A stretch of 64,000 nucleotides of DNA. It comes from Amoebidium appalachense (taxonomy: Eukaryota > Ichthyosporea). The notes beneath the pieces are model-generated. The model did not search any database. It saw nothing but the letters and a program-made list of their open reading frames with translations, and was not told the origin of the DNA. Location: the NCBI GenBank assembly GCA_963693365.1, contig CAVNZM010000013.1:186001-250000 (forward strand), read 5' to 3'. The translations under genes were made by a program, and so were the position numbers. Of this stretch, positions 32,317-48,683 are shown in pieces (the stretch's first letter is position 1; the number at the start of each line of letters is the position of its first letter).

Positions 32317-32784
32317 ATGTCTGTTACCGAAGGGATACTGCCAGTTATTGTGGTGGTGTGTGCCGCTGCTGGCGCAGCAATTGTTATGCAATACGCATCT
32401 GAAAACAAGCAGCAGCAAAACACACGCTCACTCACTGGAAAGGAATATGTTCGTGAGCTGTTAGAATCGGGACACCCTCGTCGTGTTTTGCACATCATGC
32501 GCGCAAGCCCCGAAGCCATAAGCCAGTTGCGGCCTTACGTGAAAGAGATTGCGCACATGGACGTTGAAGAGATCGTGCGTCTATTGATGCTTATTCTTGG
32601 GCATGGCGCCGGCGACTCGGTTCGCAGGACGGCCGAGGATCAACAACACAGCACGGAGACTATCAATAGGTACCGTGTAGGGTTCCTCGTCCTCTGTCTT
32701 ATCTGTGCAGCCCAAATTCATGAGCATGTACACAAAAATGACACCGACCTTCTTTTTAACAGTTCACGTGCATGCGCCTGGTAG
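32317..32784 (+). CDS. HARBI1-like protein, N-terminal (DUF8040-like) part only
   Basis: 155 codons from ATG to stop. Residues about 1-25 are hydrophobic. Residues about 38-118 resemble the N-terminal helical domain of plant and fungal HARBI1-like nuclease proteins (LTGKEYVRELLESGHPRR, then ILGHGAGDS and STETINR). The DDE nuclease domain that should follow is missing; the frame runs on to a stop inside the element. A donor-like AG|GTACCG at 32669/32670 right after STETINR suggests the parental gene had an intron here. It lies wholly inside the TIR element and is probably a remnant of the transposase gene. Confidence 0.6.
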   Translation: MSVTEGILPVIVVVCAAAGAAIVMQYASENKQQQNTRSLTGKEYVRELLESGHPRRVLHIMRASPEAISQLRPYVKEIAHMDVEEIVRLLMLILGHGAGDSVRRTAEDQQHSTETINRYRVGFLVLCLICAAQIHEHVHKNDTDLLFNSSRACAW

Positions 32785-32880
32785 TACTGTAGTAAAAATG
32801 TGCCCGCCGCGGCTTACGCTGTACCATTGGCTAGCTGATAGCCAATAAATGATGCGAAAGGCTCTGATTGGCTATTTTCC

Positions 32881-32937
32881 TATATCGTATTTACGAAAAT
32901 CACCTCCAGAGCCGGTGATTTTCGTAAATACGATATA
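32881..32937. repeat. Perfect 24-bp inverted repeat inside the Harbinger-type element
   Basis: The arm at 32881-32904 is the exact reverse complement of the arm at 32914-32937, with a 9-nt spacer. The arms contain the same CGTATTT-type words as the element's sub-terminal regions. This may be a subterminal transposase-binding palindrome or an inserted fragment of the TIR. Confidence 0.85.
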
Positions 32938-33146
32938 AAAGCGATCCCTTTCGTATTTACAAAAAATAAAAGCCCGCAGCGTGTTTGGCATGCCACGGGA
33001 TCGTATACGTATTTAGGCCCTAAATACGAATACGATAAAAAACCGTATTTAGCGCGCTACCAAACAGGCCCTAAGATATGATAGTCACGCTCACATGTAC
33101 AGAGATGATGACACTAATCACTATCATGTGATCCCCCAATCATAAT

Positions 33147-33720
33147 GGTTCGATTCGTGTCAAAAGCCAGATTGCCAGATTGCCAGAATGCCAGAATTTT
33201 GATGGCATTCCAGAAAAGCTAGATTTCGGTCCGGTTCTTGTAGAGCTAAAATCTAGCTTTTTGGGTCAAGAAGGCACTTGCCATTTTGCGCGGTAATAGA
33301 ATATCTTGGCTTATCTTAATGAACAATAATAGTTTTGAAATATTATTTAAATAATTTTTATTTTGTTAAATGGGCATTTATTACCAAGTTTTATGCATTT
33401 TTGAAAAGCTATACTAATAAGGCAAAACGCCTAGGATTGGATACGAACTTTATATGGTGCTGGCATGGCCAATCGTAAGGCGCAGGGTCAATCTGGCAAT
33501 CTGGAAGGGGGGGGGGGGGGGGGGTCGCCAGATTCTGGAATCTGGAAGAGGGGTCAAATTGGGTTTACACACTTTTTTATTGCGTGGACAAATTGAATCT
33601 GGCCTTAAAATTTTGTTTAAATTTTACGTTCCGATTCGATTAATCGACGAATAACCATTTTTGGCGAGGCGGTTTTTAATCTGGCAATCTGGCAATCTGG
33701 CTTTTGACACGAATCGAACC
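33147..33720. mobile_element. MITE-like element with identical 40-bp terminal inverted repeats
   Basis: 33147-33186 and the reverse complement of 33681-33720 are identical over 40 bp, starting GGTTCGATTCGTGTC and ending in CCAGATTGCCAGATTGCCAG. The trinucleotide AAT borders both ends (33144-33146, 33721-33723), a possible target duplication. The 574-bp interior has no coding frame, holds further CCAGA/TCTGG words and one G run, and is A/T-rich in the middle. Perfect TIRs imply recent mobility. It lies 72 bp from the Harbinger-type element. Confidence 0.8.
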
Positions 33721-33723
33721 AAT

Positions 33724-35509
33724 GTCGCGAAGTTGTTTTAGCCCCGGCGTGACTCAAGCTGCATATGTTACGTACGTGAGAAGATCACGGTGCCAGCTCC
33801 GGCCGCATTCCGAGAGGCTTCAAAAGAAATACCAATTCCCATGGGTCTCCCGTGCGCCCCGTCCACTTGCGGCGGGCGACCTGCGACAAGAAGTCCGGTC
33901 CGGGACAGTAAAATTGATACATGTACAGATACATAGTGACTGCTGCTCCTAGGCATAATAAGCGAGAGTTAATAGGTAATCATCACGTCCCGGCTGGCAC
34001 AGCTGCCACTAATGCTATAGGCCAGTTTAAGGGGTATTTGCACAGCTGTAGGCAGCCCGGGCGCGGAGGGCCGGAGTTCAAGAAAAACGAGGTATATATT
34101 TATGTCGAGAAAATTACAAAAAAATATCGAGCATGCCGAACACGTGCATGAACTTATGACTTGGTATGCGGAAAGGATTATCCCGGGCTGATCGGCTACT
34201 ACTTCACACACGTCACAGCCTGGCCTACAGCTGGGCGTAAGCCTGAAAAATGGCCGACAGTACCATAATAGTGAAGCATCTGGAAGAAAAAAAAAAGAAG
34301 AAAAAAACTGAAAAACGATGCCCCATACTAGTATGTGGGAGGCGCCTGGGCCAGGCAGGATGCATATATGGTATGGTGACGTCTATCTTATCTCAGCTAT
34401 CATGGGCGGCGGGCCCATGGGCCGCCTGGCCAACGGCACGCTGAGAGCCACTGGCCCACAAAATCCTACTCGTCGTGACAAGAACGTTGTTTTCGGCCAC
34501 GCGTTCGTTGGCATACCATGGCCAGGGCCAATTTTTTGTTGCGAAGTCATATCACTGGCGTGCGGCCCGCATGGCAACGGCCCAACGTTCATAATCTTAT
34601 TATGAAGGTAAGCACCTACTGCGTTTCGACGCCTTCTAAAAAAGGATATTATAAAGACTATGTATGACAACTATATTACATATATATCTGACAGCTGACA
34701 GGCACACAGGCAGTCAGGTGTCACGTACTGAGTCTGAGCTTTGTCAAGCATGCATCAGAGAAGTAGTCAGAGACACCACAATCGTAAGAATGCACCTGCG
34801 TGGAATGCAGATCTACAGGCCCACTTTATTTTATCTTTATCCCCCTACACCCTCCAAGTGGAGGGTCTATAGCTTTTACTTAAGCTTCTATGATTGCGAG
34901 GTTTTTCTTTTTAACACAGTAATTGTCTTTACATGCATGTGTATACAAAACTATGTGTAAAATTTATTTTTTGAAACGGTGTTCAAGTCTACCCCCTGTT
35001 TTAACGTATTTTGTGTAATTCTGTTTTTCGTTCTCGGCCCGAAATTTACGGTTGCTTATAGTTCCTCCGAAGTCGGAGGGCTGGATCACTTCAGCACAGA
35101 GTCTACAAGTCAAAATTCCGAGGCTAGCCCAGATGCCATGATAAAAACTCTGGCTATCAAATTTATCACAAAGGTATTTGCAACGAGCTGGAAACATGTG
35201 ACTGTGAGCTCCTGCGATGTATGTAAGCAGATCATGAAGCCTTGTCAACGGTCAGAAAAATGAATACATATATGTATATGGAACTCTTACACAACATAGA
35301 ACCCTTGGCAGTCCCCCGGCCTGCGCGAATTTACAGTAACTACGGTATTTCCCAGGCCTGGCCCACAGAAACATATATATGTTAACACGGTCCACTTGAA
35401 CGTTCTATGATAATTCGTTTCACGCCATAACCACGTGGATTTCCGTGTGATCAGTCAGGGATCCCCAAAAACTCATTACCGTAACGATGCATGCATGAGT
35501 TTGACGAAC
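33724..35509. other. Mostly single-copy intergenic DNA, no supported gene
   Basis: Open frames of 80-98 codons lack recognisable domains. The one at 34979-35263 has a signal-peptide-like start but opens with GTG, not ATG. CCCACTTTATTTTATCT at 34819 recurs at 46713, a possible old repeat. Confidence 0.4.
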
Positions 35510-35634
35510 ACAGCGTTCAGGTATCTCAGTATGCACTTGTTACTGGATAATTCGTGAAGTTTTTATTGTCTTCTCAGTATGCCGTGCATACTTGCATATC
35601 TTTCCGTTGAATAAATCCAGTCAAAAGAAAAAAA
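35510..35634 (+). repeat. Dispersed 3'-end repeat, copy 1 (with AATAAA)
   Basis: The shortest copy: it starts at GTTCAGGTATCTCAGTATGC and ends CCAGTCAAAAGAAAAAAA, with AATAAA at 35610-35615 about 10 nt before the A-rich tail. The coding end YLSMHLLLDNS-stop is kept. Confidence 0.75.
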
Positions 35635-36011
35635 GTTTCTTTATGGGGGTCGAGAAAAAGGTTTCCAGCTTCAATTCAGGTCGATCTCTACCAAAATTTC
35701 AAGACTTCAAGCTTGAAATTACGTTACAGACACATGGCTAATTTGAAACGGACGCCCCATTGGCAACTTGATTATGTAAGATTCAATGGCCTATGTACAT
35801 TCCGCAAATGTTATTTTTTTTGGGTATTTATATATGCTAATTACCACACAGTGCACACTTTGTTGCCACACACTCAGGCTCAGCACTGTGGAAATGGGGA
35901 CATTATGGGGTCTCAAATTTCAGAGAGCATACGACCCGCCCCACACTGGGGGACCCTTGACCATCCAATCATCGTTTTTGGAATGTACAAAGCAAACTGT
36001 TGGCCCGTGGG

Positions 36012-36052
36012 TATAAAAGCAACTCGGCCTTTTGGCCCATGTCAATTCCAAC
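36012..36052 (+). promoter_or_regulatory. Core promoter of TSP1 gene A (TATA box and initiator)
   Basis: TATAAAA starts at 36012, and the 12-mer GTCAATTCCAAC at 36041-36052 lies exactly 29 bp downstream. The paralogue upstream of gene B keeps both elements at the same 29-bp spacing. A CCAATCATCG box is at 35965, followed by a shared TTGGAATGT. Transcription probably starts at the TCA near 36043, giving a leader of about 74 nt before ATG 36117. Confidence 0.7.
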
Positions 36053-36116
36053 TCAGGGGCTGTACATGCACATGTTACTGTGACAACGGCCACGGACTAT
36101 CTATCACGTTTTCATC

Positions 36117-42511
<6,395 letters not shown>

Positions 42512-43155
42512 TAGAATATGCCAAGTTTCGTGCACACAAATTTTATTTTCGTTTTTTTTTTTTTTTTAAATTAAATATTTATAAGTCCCCGAGCTTTCAA
42601 GTTTAGGATTTTTCACCGTCACTGTAGTTTTAACTTACACCCGGTGGTGACTTAAATGTTTGAGCGGCTGCGAGCCTTCAGGGTCCGATCGAGTGAGTAT
42701 TTTCCACTGGCACACTAAGACACTGAGTTTCAACGTGCACATGATGTCGTGCATGCATGGCAAACAGCCGGATAAATAGTTCCATTAATGATATTATTTC
42801 TGAAAGCGTCATTCTTTAATGTATATACTAACTTAAAGCGGAAATTTGAAAGTTATGTATCATTATAGCCTTTAGCCTATTGAATAAAAAGGCCCATATT
42901 GAAATAATCATAAAGTACAAGGCCTACTGTACTATGCGTACGGTGGCCACAAAGGTTGGGCATCTGCTCAATCAGGTCGACCCAACTCCATAACAGTGAA
43001 GTAGAGAAGTCTTAGAGCGCCTGGGGACGGGGGGGGGGGGGGGGGGGGGGGGGGAGGGAGGGGGGGGGGGGGGGGGGGGGAGGGGGAGGAAGATAGAGCC
43101 ATTCATGCATATGAGAAACTAAACCCAATGGAGTCACAGAAAATTAATCAATTGG
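42512..43155. other. 3' flank of TSP1 gene A
   Basis: A T run at 42552, a candidate AATAAA near 42882 and a G-run block at 43030-43080. No gene. Confidence 0.5.
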
Positions 43156-43159
43156 AAAT

Positions 43160-45075
43160 TTAACCGGGCTGAATTCGGAACGGTGCGGCGGGGAGGGAGG
43201 GAGGGGAAGGGGGGGGGGGTTGGGGGGAGGGGGTTAGGATGGGGGGGAACGGAGGGGGGAACGGGAGGGGGGGGGGGGTGGCTAATTCATTCTGGGTGTC
43301 TGTTGTGAATGTGACGTGTGTGTGTTGCGGTATTATGTGGTCTATCAAACTACATTTGGCGATACATGACCGGTTAAACTGGTGTGTGTGTGTGTGTTTT
43401 GGGCATGCAAATGATGCCACCTTATACTTATTAGATTTCCACTGTATAGCACGTGTACTGTAAAAGCGTGGTAATTGATCAATAATACCATCAGCTAGAG
43501 AAAGACCAGTTCTACAGGAAGGTAATATGTATTTAGGTGTTATACATTTGCGAGTGCCATATTTGGCAATATGGTTGAGGCGGTCAGTATATATAAAACG
43601 AGACATCAGGCTTAGTTTTTCAAGGTGTATGCTTTCATGGGGTCTAGTGTCGTGTGGTATCTTTTTCCATTTGTTATATTGCGTGATTATCTTGTGATTG
43701 TGTACATGTTTAATAAGTAAGTGGCAGTCCAAAGTCACACACACACTTTTGCGGGGTTTATTTGTATTTGTGCCCAGGGGAGAAGGGGAGAGAGAGGGAA
43801 GGAAAGAGGGGAGAGGTGAGGAGGGGACAGGTCGGATAGAGAAGAGAGGGTGGGAGGGCAAATACTTCTTTAAGCGGCTTATGTGCTTATTGAATTTCAG
43901 CGCGAGATAGGATACTCTAGCAGCTATTGGGACCAGACCATATATCGAGAGCGTTACAGGCCCAGGTTTACAACAGTTGTTAGATAGAAAGGAGGCAACT
44001 TCTGCTTCAAGGAAATTTGCCAAGGGTTTAAGCGCTCTAGTTCTCTCTTTCTTGATCCAAGCGGCGAGAAGGGGTAAACCATATTCACATGCCGGGAAGA
44101 CAAAAGTGCGAATAAATGTAAGTCTAATAGAAGGATGGAGGGGTGTGTCTTTAAAAATATTAGCCGAGAAGAAAGCTAACCGCTTACGAGCCAACTCTAC
44201 CCTCTTTTCGACCATATGGGAAAACATAACACCAACATAATTAACCGGAACACCAAGATATTTGTATTCTGGAACTATAGGTACAGGTTTAGATGATAAT
44301 GTAAATGTGTGTAAATTGTTAGCTATATCAGGTACAAGAACACCACATTTGTCTATGTTAAGGATCATAAGGTTTGCCTTGCACCACTCTGACACTACAT
44401 CGAACAATCTTTGCAGGCGTCTAGGGGTACGGGCAAGGAGGGACAGATCATCAGCATAGAGAAGTGCAGGCGGAAAGTTCTTAATAGGGTCATCGTTTTC
44501 GGCGTAAATCTTGACAGCCAAATCATCTATAAATAGGTTAAACAAAAAGGGGCTAAGCAATGAACCCTGCAAGAGACCTCTAGTACGAGCAAAACCATAT
44601 GAAAGATGCCCATTAACCACAGCTCTACCATTGGTTTGAGACAAGAGAGCTTCTAACAGAACACCAATGCAGTGTGGTACACCCCGTGCAGCGAGCTGTT
44701 ACCATAGGAGACCAGGGGAGACAGAATCGTAAGCATTTTTCCAATCAAAAAAGCCAACATATCGTGCACCAACTTGCATAGAATCGTGCAGTGCCATTAT
44801 TTGAACATAACATGAATTGTTTTTACGAAAAGCGGATTGGCATGGGTGTATGTGAAGAATAAATTGAAACCTAGGGTGATGTGCAAATAACCTAAGCAAG
44901 CAAGCTTCAAAGAATCTACGAACAACCTGGGTTAGTGTGATGGGGCGAAAGGATGATATGGGTGACACAATGGGGCCCTCAGAGTCCTTCTTAACTATGG
45001 GGATCACTAAGGTATCTAACCAAGATGACCCCTGCAGAGCTGCAGGCCCTGAATCACCTGATTTTGCGATGGAAA
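43160..45075 (-). pseudogene. Non-LTR retrotransposon reverse transcriptase, 5'-truncated, one in-frame stop
   Basis: The frame reads downward from about 45075. It shows fingers (SFRPITLTQVVRRFFE), motif A (VGFFDWKNAYDSV), motif B (RGLLQGSLLSPFLFNLFIDD), motif C (ALLYADDLSLLA) and motif D (NLMILNIDKCGVL), followed by a connection and C-terminal region of about 300 residues. A single TAA at 44699-44701 interrupts the frame between motifs A and B. Upstream of about 45076 the frame is closed, so the N-terminal part and any endonuclease are missing. The 3' flank on this strand is G/C homopolymer. It sits between the two TSP1 paralogues, in the opposite orientation. The order of motifs is that of LINE-type RTs; I do not assign a clade. 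Confidence 0.85.
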
Positions 45076-45304
45076 GATATGAAATTCATGTGGCCCGGAA
45101 GCAAGACTCCATACCGCGATACGACCCGTTTTCTATCAGTCCTACATCCTGTGACAGATCGATGATCAGTATCGGCAGTATAAGTCTTGGCACCTACGTT
45201 TTCCCTTGGTCTGACAGTCCTCCCCCCCCCCCCTCCCCCCACCCCCCCCTTCCCGTGCTCCTCACACACACGCATACGCACACACACACTACACACGGTA
45301 ACAC

Positions 45305-45491
<187 letters not shown>

Positions 45492-45654
45492 TGTCACCCA
45501 CAAGCACCCACGCACACATACATACACACACATGTACACACGCATTAACTTAAGCTCAGGTGGTTGGTAGAGTTTTTAGAGAGAAGCCTGAGAGAGGAGA
45601 CTCGAAGGGAAAGGGTCTTTCCTCTGAGTGAGTGAGTGAGAGAGAGAAAGAGAC

Positions 45655-45838
<184 letters not shown>

Positions 45839-46888
45839 GGAGACTCAAGAGTCGACAGAGAGAGAGAGGAGAGAGAGTTCGGGGCTTCGGGCTCGTACGC
45901 ATGCCTGTCTGTGCACGTCTCGGGCACGTGCAGGGCCAGTGCTGAAACCCTTAGAAAATTGTGGCGAAGAGGAGCACTTTGACGTGACTCACGTGAGAAG
46001 TCACCTAAAGTTTTGAGGAGGAACGGCCAAGAAGAATGGCCACCAAAAGACATGCCCCTTCGTAGTTGTAAGTGTGATAATTAGATGCACCTCCTATAAA
46101 TTTGGAGGTTTACAAATTGACTAAATCAGGTATATGTGCACAGTGAGAAGGTCGGTTCTAGAAGGCAAGCAACATTACTAAGTTATGTCTGTAGGCTAAA
46201 TCTTAGATGTCCGATCCGAGGCATGAGACTATGACGGCTCGAGCCCAATCACTTTCAGGACAGTATGACTCGGAGTCTCGTTGTAACAACTTAATTGGTA
46301 TTTGGAAAATTCCACAGATCTATGTAGGGTAAAGGTAACTTGGCGTTCAGTTGGCCGGGGTGTTTACATTTTGCTCCTTTCCAGAAGGATCTGCCGTTTT
46401 GCAGTTTATTCTACATACGAGACGTGCGCTGTGTTTTGCGCGTGCCGTAACGTTGGGCGTCACGAGTCCGACGGTTACACTGTGGCCTGCCATGGCAACT
46501 GGAACGTTTTTACGTGTAGGCGATCTTACCCGACGGCATATATATAGGTCTGCACGTCTTTTTTTTCAAATATATGGCGCGAGTTTGGGTTTTTTAAGAA
46601 TAAAAGGTTGCTGCCTGTACAGCTGACAGGCACAGCACTTGCTATTTGCTTCTGAAGTCTGGGGAAGCCACCGTCTTTCAGAAGGCGTGCGACAGGCATG
46701 CAGGAATGCGAGAAACCCACTTTATTTTATCTGCTAGATACCTAGCCCCCCCGATACTTCTCTGATTGGGGTCTTTGTTTTGACAAGGCAAACTTTACAG
46801 ACTCAGTAGTAATTGATTACAATTAGGTTGACAGGCTTCAAGATTAAAAATAATACATTAGAAGTTCAATATTGCAAGAAATGAAGTA

Positions 46889-47236
46889 ATGATAGAACTA
46901 CGATTTTTTGATATCCTAAACCATCACATGGACCGGCTTTGGTTACAAATTGAATCATTTCCAGTCAAAAGAAAAATCTTGGCGCTGAAAGAGTTCGACG
47001 ATTTTCAGGGTACTGTGCTGCGCACTTTGTTTCGTACTCGGTTTGTGCCTCCCTTAATCAGTATGTTTGGATTGTCGTCTGCTGGTTGTCGTATGGAGGA
47101 ATTGTCTCTTCGTTTTTGTTTTTTGACCACTTTAGACTTTTTGTTGAATTCTGTTGGTCGTCACATTGAGTATTTATATGATTTTCACTCAGTGTTCAGG
47201 TATCTCAGTATGCACTTGTTACTGGATAACTCGTGA
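46889..47236 (+). CDS. Unassigned 115-aa ORF ending in a repeated C-terminal sequence
   Basis: Opens with ATG, no introns, 115 codons. I do not recognise the family. Its last 34 or so residues (LDFLLNSVGRHIEYLYDFH then VFRYLSMHLLLDNS-stop) recur in frame, with only conservative changes, in the reverse-strand copy at 63594-63867; the last 13 residues and stop recur at 35.5 kb. The 3' flank is shared too, including AATAAA at 47290 and a CCAGTCAAAAGA end. This suits the 3' end of a retrotransposon or a retrocopied gene rather than a host gene. Confidence 0.4.
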   Translation: MIELRFFDILNHHMDRLWLQIESFPVKRKILALKEFDDFQGTVLRTLFRTRFVPPLISMFGLSSAGCRMEELSLRFCFLTTLDFLLNSVGRHIEYLYDFHSVFRYLSMHLLLDNS

Positions 47237-47314
47237 AGTTTTTTATTATCTTCTCAGTATGCCGTGCATACTCGCATATCTTTCCGACGAATAAATCCAG
47301 TCAAAAGAAGAAAA
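47128..47314 (+). repeat. Dispersed 3'-end repeat, copy 2 (with AATAAA)
   Basis: From ACTTTAGACTTTTTG to CCAGTCAAAAGAAGAAAA. It is near-identical to the reverse complement of 63594-63790 and to 35510-35634. All copies end at the same A-rich point, typical of LINE or retrocopy 3' ends. Confidence 0.75.
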
Positions 47315-47469
47315 TCTTTCTATATTTTTATCAATTTTTGTTGGGGGTGGAGGGGGAACCTGAACCAAAAAGTTCTCGACATTGGCAAGAACTTGACAAT
47401 TATTAAAAAGCTTCACTGTAGACTGCGTACACACGTGTGTACGTGTATGTGGGTGGGTGTGGGTGTCTG

Positions 47470-47512
<43 letters not shown>

Positions 47513-48560
47513 GGGAGGGACGGAGGGAGAGGGGTGGTTCTGGGCGTTGTTGATTCGAATTCGTTTCGAACACCTGATATATATGAATATCAGTGGCTGA
47601 TTAGATCTAACCGGGGCTAAGCACGTGCGGCGTCGGACTCAAAACGGCACATCACGACGGCAGCCGATAGGCCGCGGCCTACAAAGTCGAAAGTGCAGGG
47701 CTGCAGGCTGTGAAATTAGCCTGGTTTAGGGCCGGTCAGGAATTGCCCCTGAAAGTGCTGGTTTATTGTCCCTGACTTCTTGAGGTTAGACTTAGACCCA
47801 TCGGTTTTTCAAAAATTGGCCCTAAACGGGCCAAATATATAAGAAAATACACCTAAAAACGGTTGTTGGCTTTATTAGGGCCATCCAGGCTGATGGAAAG
47901 TTGCCCAAATGGCACAAGCCAAAACTTTCACACCCTGCATCTGTGTTCTGACCAGGTTGCAGCCAGAAATTACAGTGCCACTTAGACCTAAAAACGCCAT
48001 CTGAAATCCGAAAAAAGCCACTTGACTTTGAGGATCAGGTCCACTGAACTCAGGGCCAGTGGACATAAACACTGTAATACATATATAAGTAACCCAGTGG
48101 AGTGGAAGTAGAATATAGGCAAAGTTGCCAAAACATATATGCCCCACCTTTTAAACAAGCCACCACTCCTAAAACATATTTCAAGCCCTGGTTCTGACCC
48201 TCCTCAAGCTTTATCAACTTAGGTATTTGTGGGATAAATAAATATGAATACCAGCGAATCTTATCGGACGGGGACCTTCTCATACCGTATTCAAGTGCTG
48301 CTCTCGCGCATTTACCAAAAATAAAACATATAGAAAAACTCACTAGGGCGGATAAACCAGAAAAACAAAATTTACGGAACTTTGACACAGCCAAGACAAG
48401 GCTTGGTAGTGCCCCGGCGAACGGGAACTGGGGTTTTCCCCAGGGCTATGTACTAGATAGGTAACGCCACAACTTGTCACAACCGTTTGTTCTAAAATAA
48501 TTTAGTACGCTCTGATTGGTTGACCTCTCGCGACCAGCGCTGACCGCCATAAGCATATCA
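47315..48560. other. Region upstream of TSP1 gene B, no supported gene
   Basis: A G run at 47475-47511, then single-copy-looking sequence. Minus-strand frames at 47875-48147 and 48050-48394 lack ATG starts or known domains. Confidence 0.4.
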
Positions 48561-48601
48561 GCCAATCATCGACGTTGGAATGTGTTGAACAAAACCGCGG
48601 G

Positions 48602-48642
48602 TATATAGGCAGCGTGGTTGTCTGGGTAATGTCAATTCCAAC
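48602..48642 (+). promoter_or_regulatory. Core promoter of TSP1 gene B (TATA box and initiator)
   Basis: TATATAGG begins at 48602 and GTCAATTCCAAC lies at 48631-48642, with the same 29-bp spacing as upstream of gene A. CCAATCATCG is at 48562, followed by TTGGAATGT. The leader to ATG 48684 is about 51 nt. A second frame-consistent start at 48645 is not an ATG and would extend past the signal peptide, so 48684 is chosen by comparison with gene A. Confidence 0.7.
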
Positions 48643-48683
48643 GAGTGGAGTTGTTATTCACGTTTACACCAGCTGTTTACAGT

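Larger units (their letters stand above)
32063..33071. mobile_element. PIF/Harbinger-type element with TIRs and TAA target duplication
   Basis: The ends are inverted: GGGCCTGTTTGGCAGCAC at 32063 and, reading inward from 33071, GGGCCTGTTTGGTAGCGC. Both then share an inner block ATCGTATTCGTATTTAGG after a short indel, giving TIRs of roughly 50 bp. TAA lies directly outside each end (32060-32062 and 33072-33074), matching the 3-bp TWA duplication of PIF/Harbinger transposons. The 1009-bp element contains a 155-aa ORF resembling the N-terminal part of HARBI1-like proteins, and a 24-bp perfect inverted repeat at 32881-32937. The nuclease domain is absent, so it is non-autonomous. Confidence 0.8.

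Noticed and set aside
32670-32710. 41-nt intron in the HARBI1-like ORF
   Set aside because: Donor and acceptor exist, but removal leads to a stop within a few codons, and it is far shorter than other introns here.
33147-33160. tRNA-like GGTTCGATTC word at the MITE ends
   Set aside because: No A box, no cloverleaf and no acceptor stem. The same word ends both TIRs, so it belongs to the element.
34979-35263. 94-codon frame with a signal-peptide-like start
   Set aside because: Opens with GTG, with no ATG near the start, no homologue recognised and no promoter seen. It could be an exon, but there is no support.
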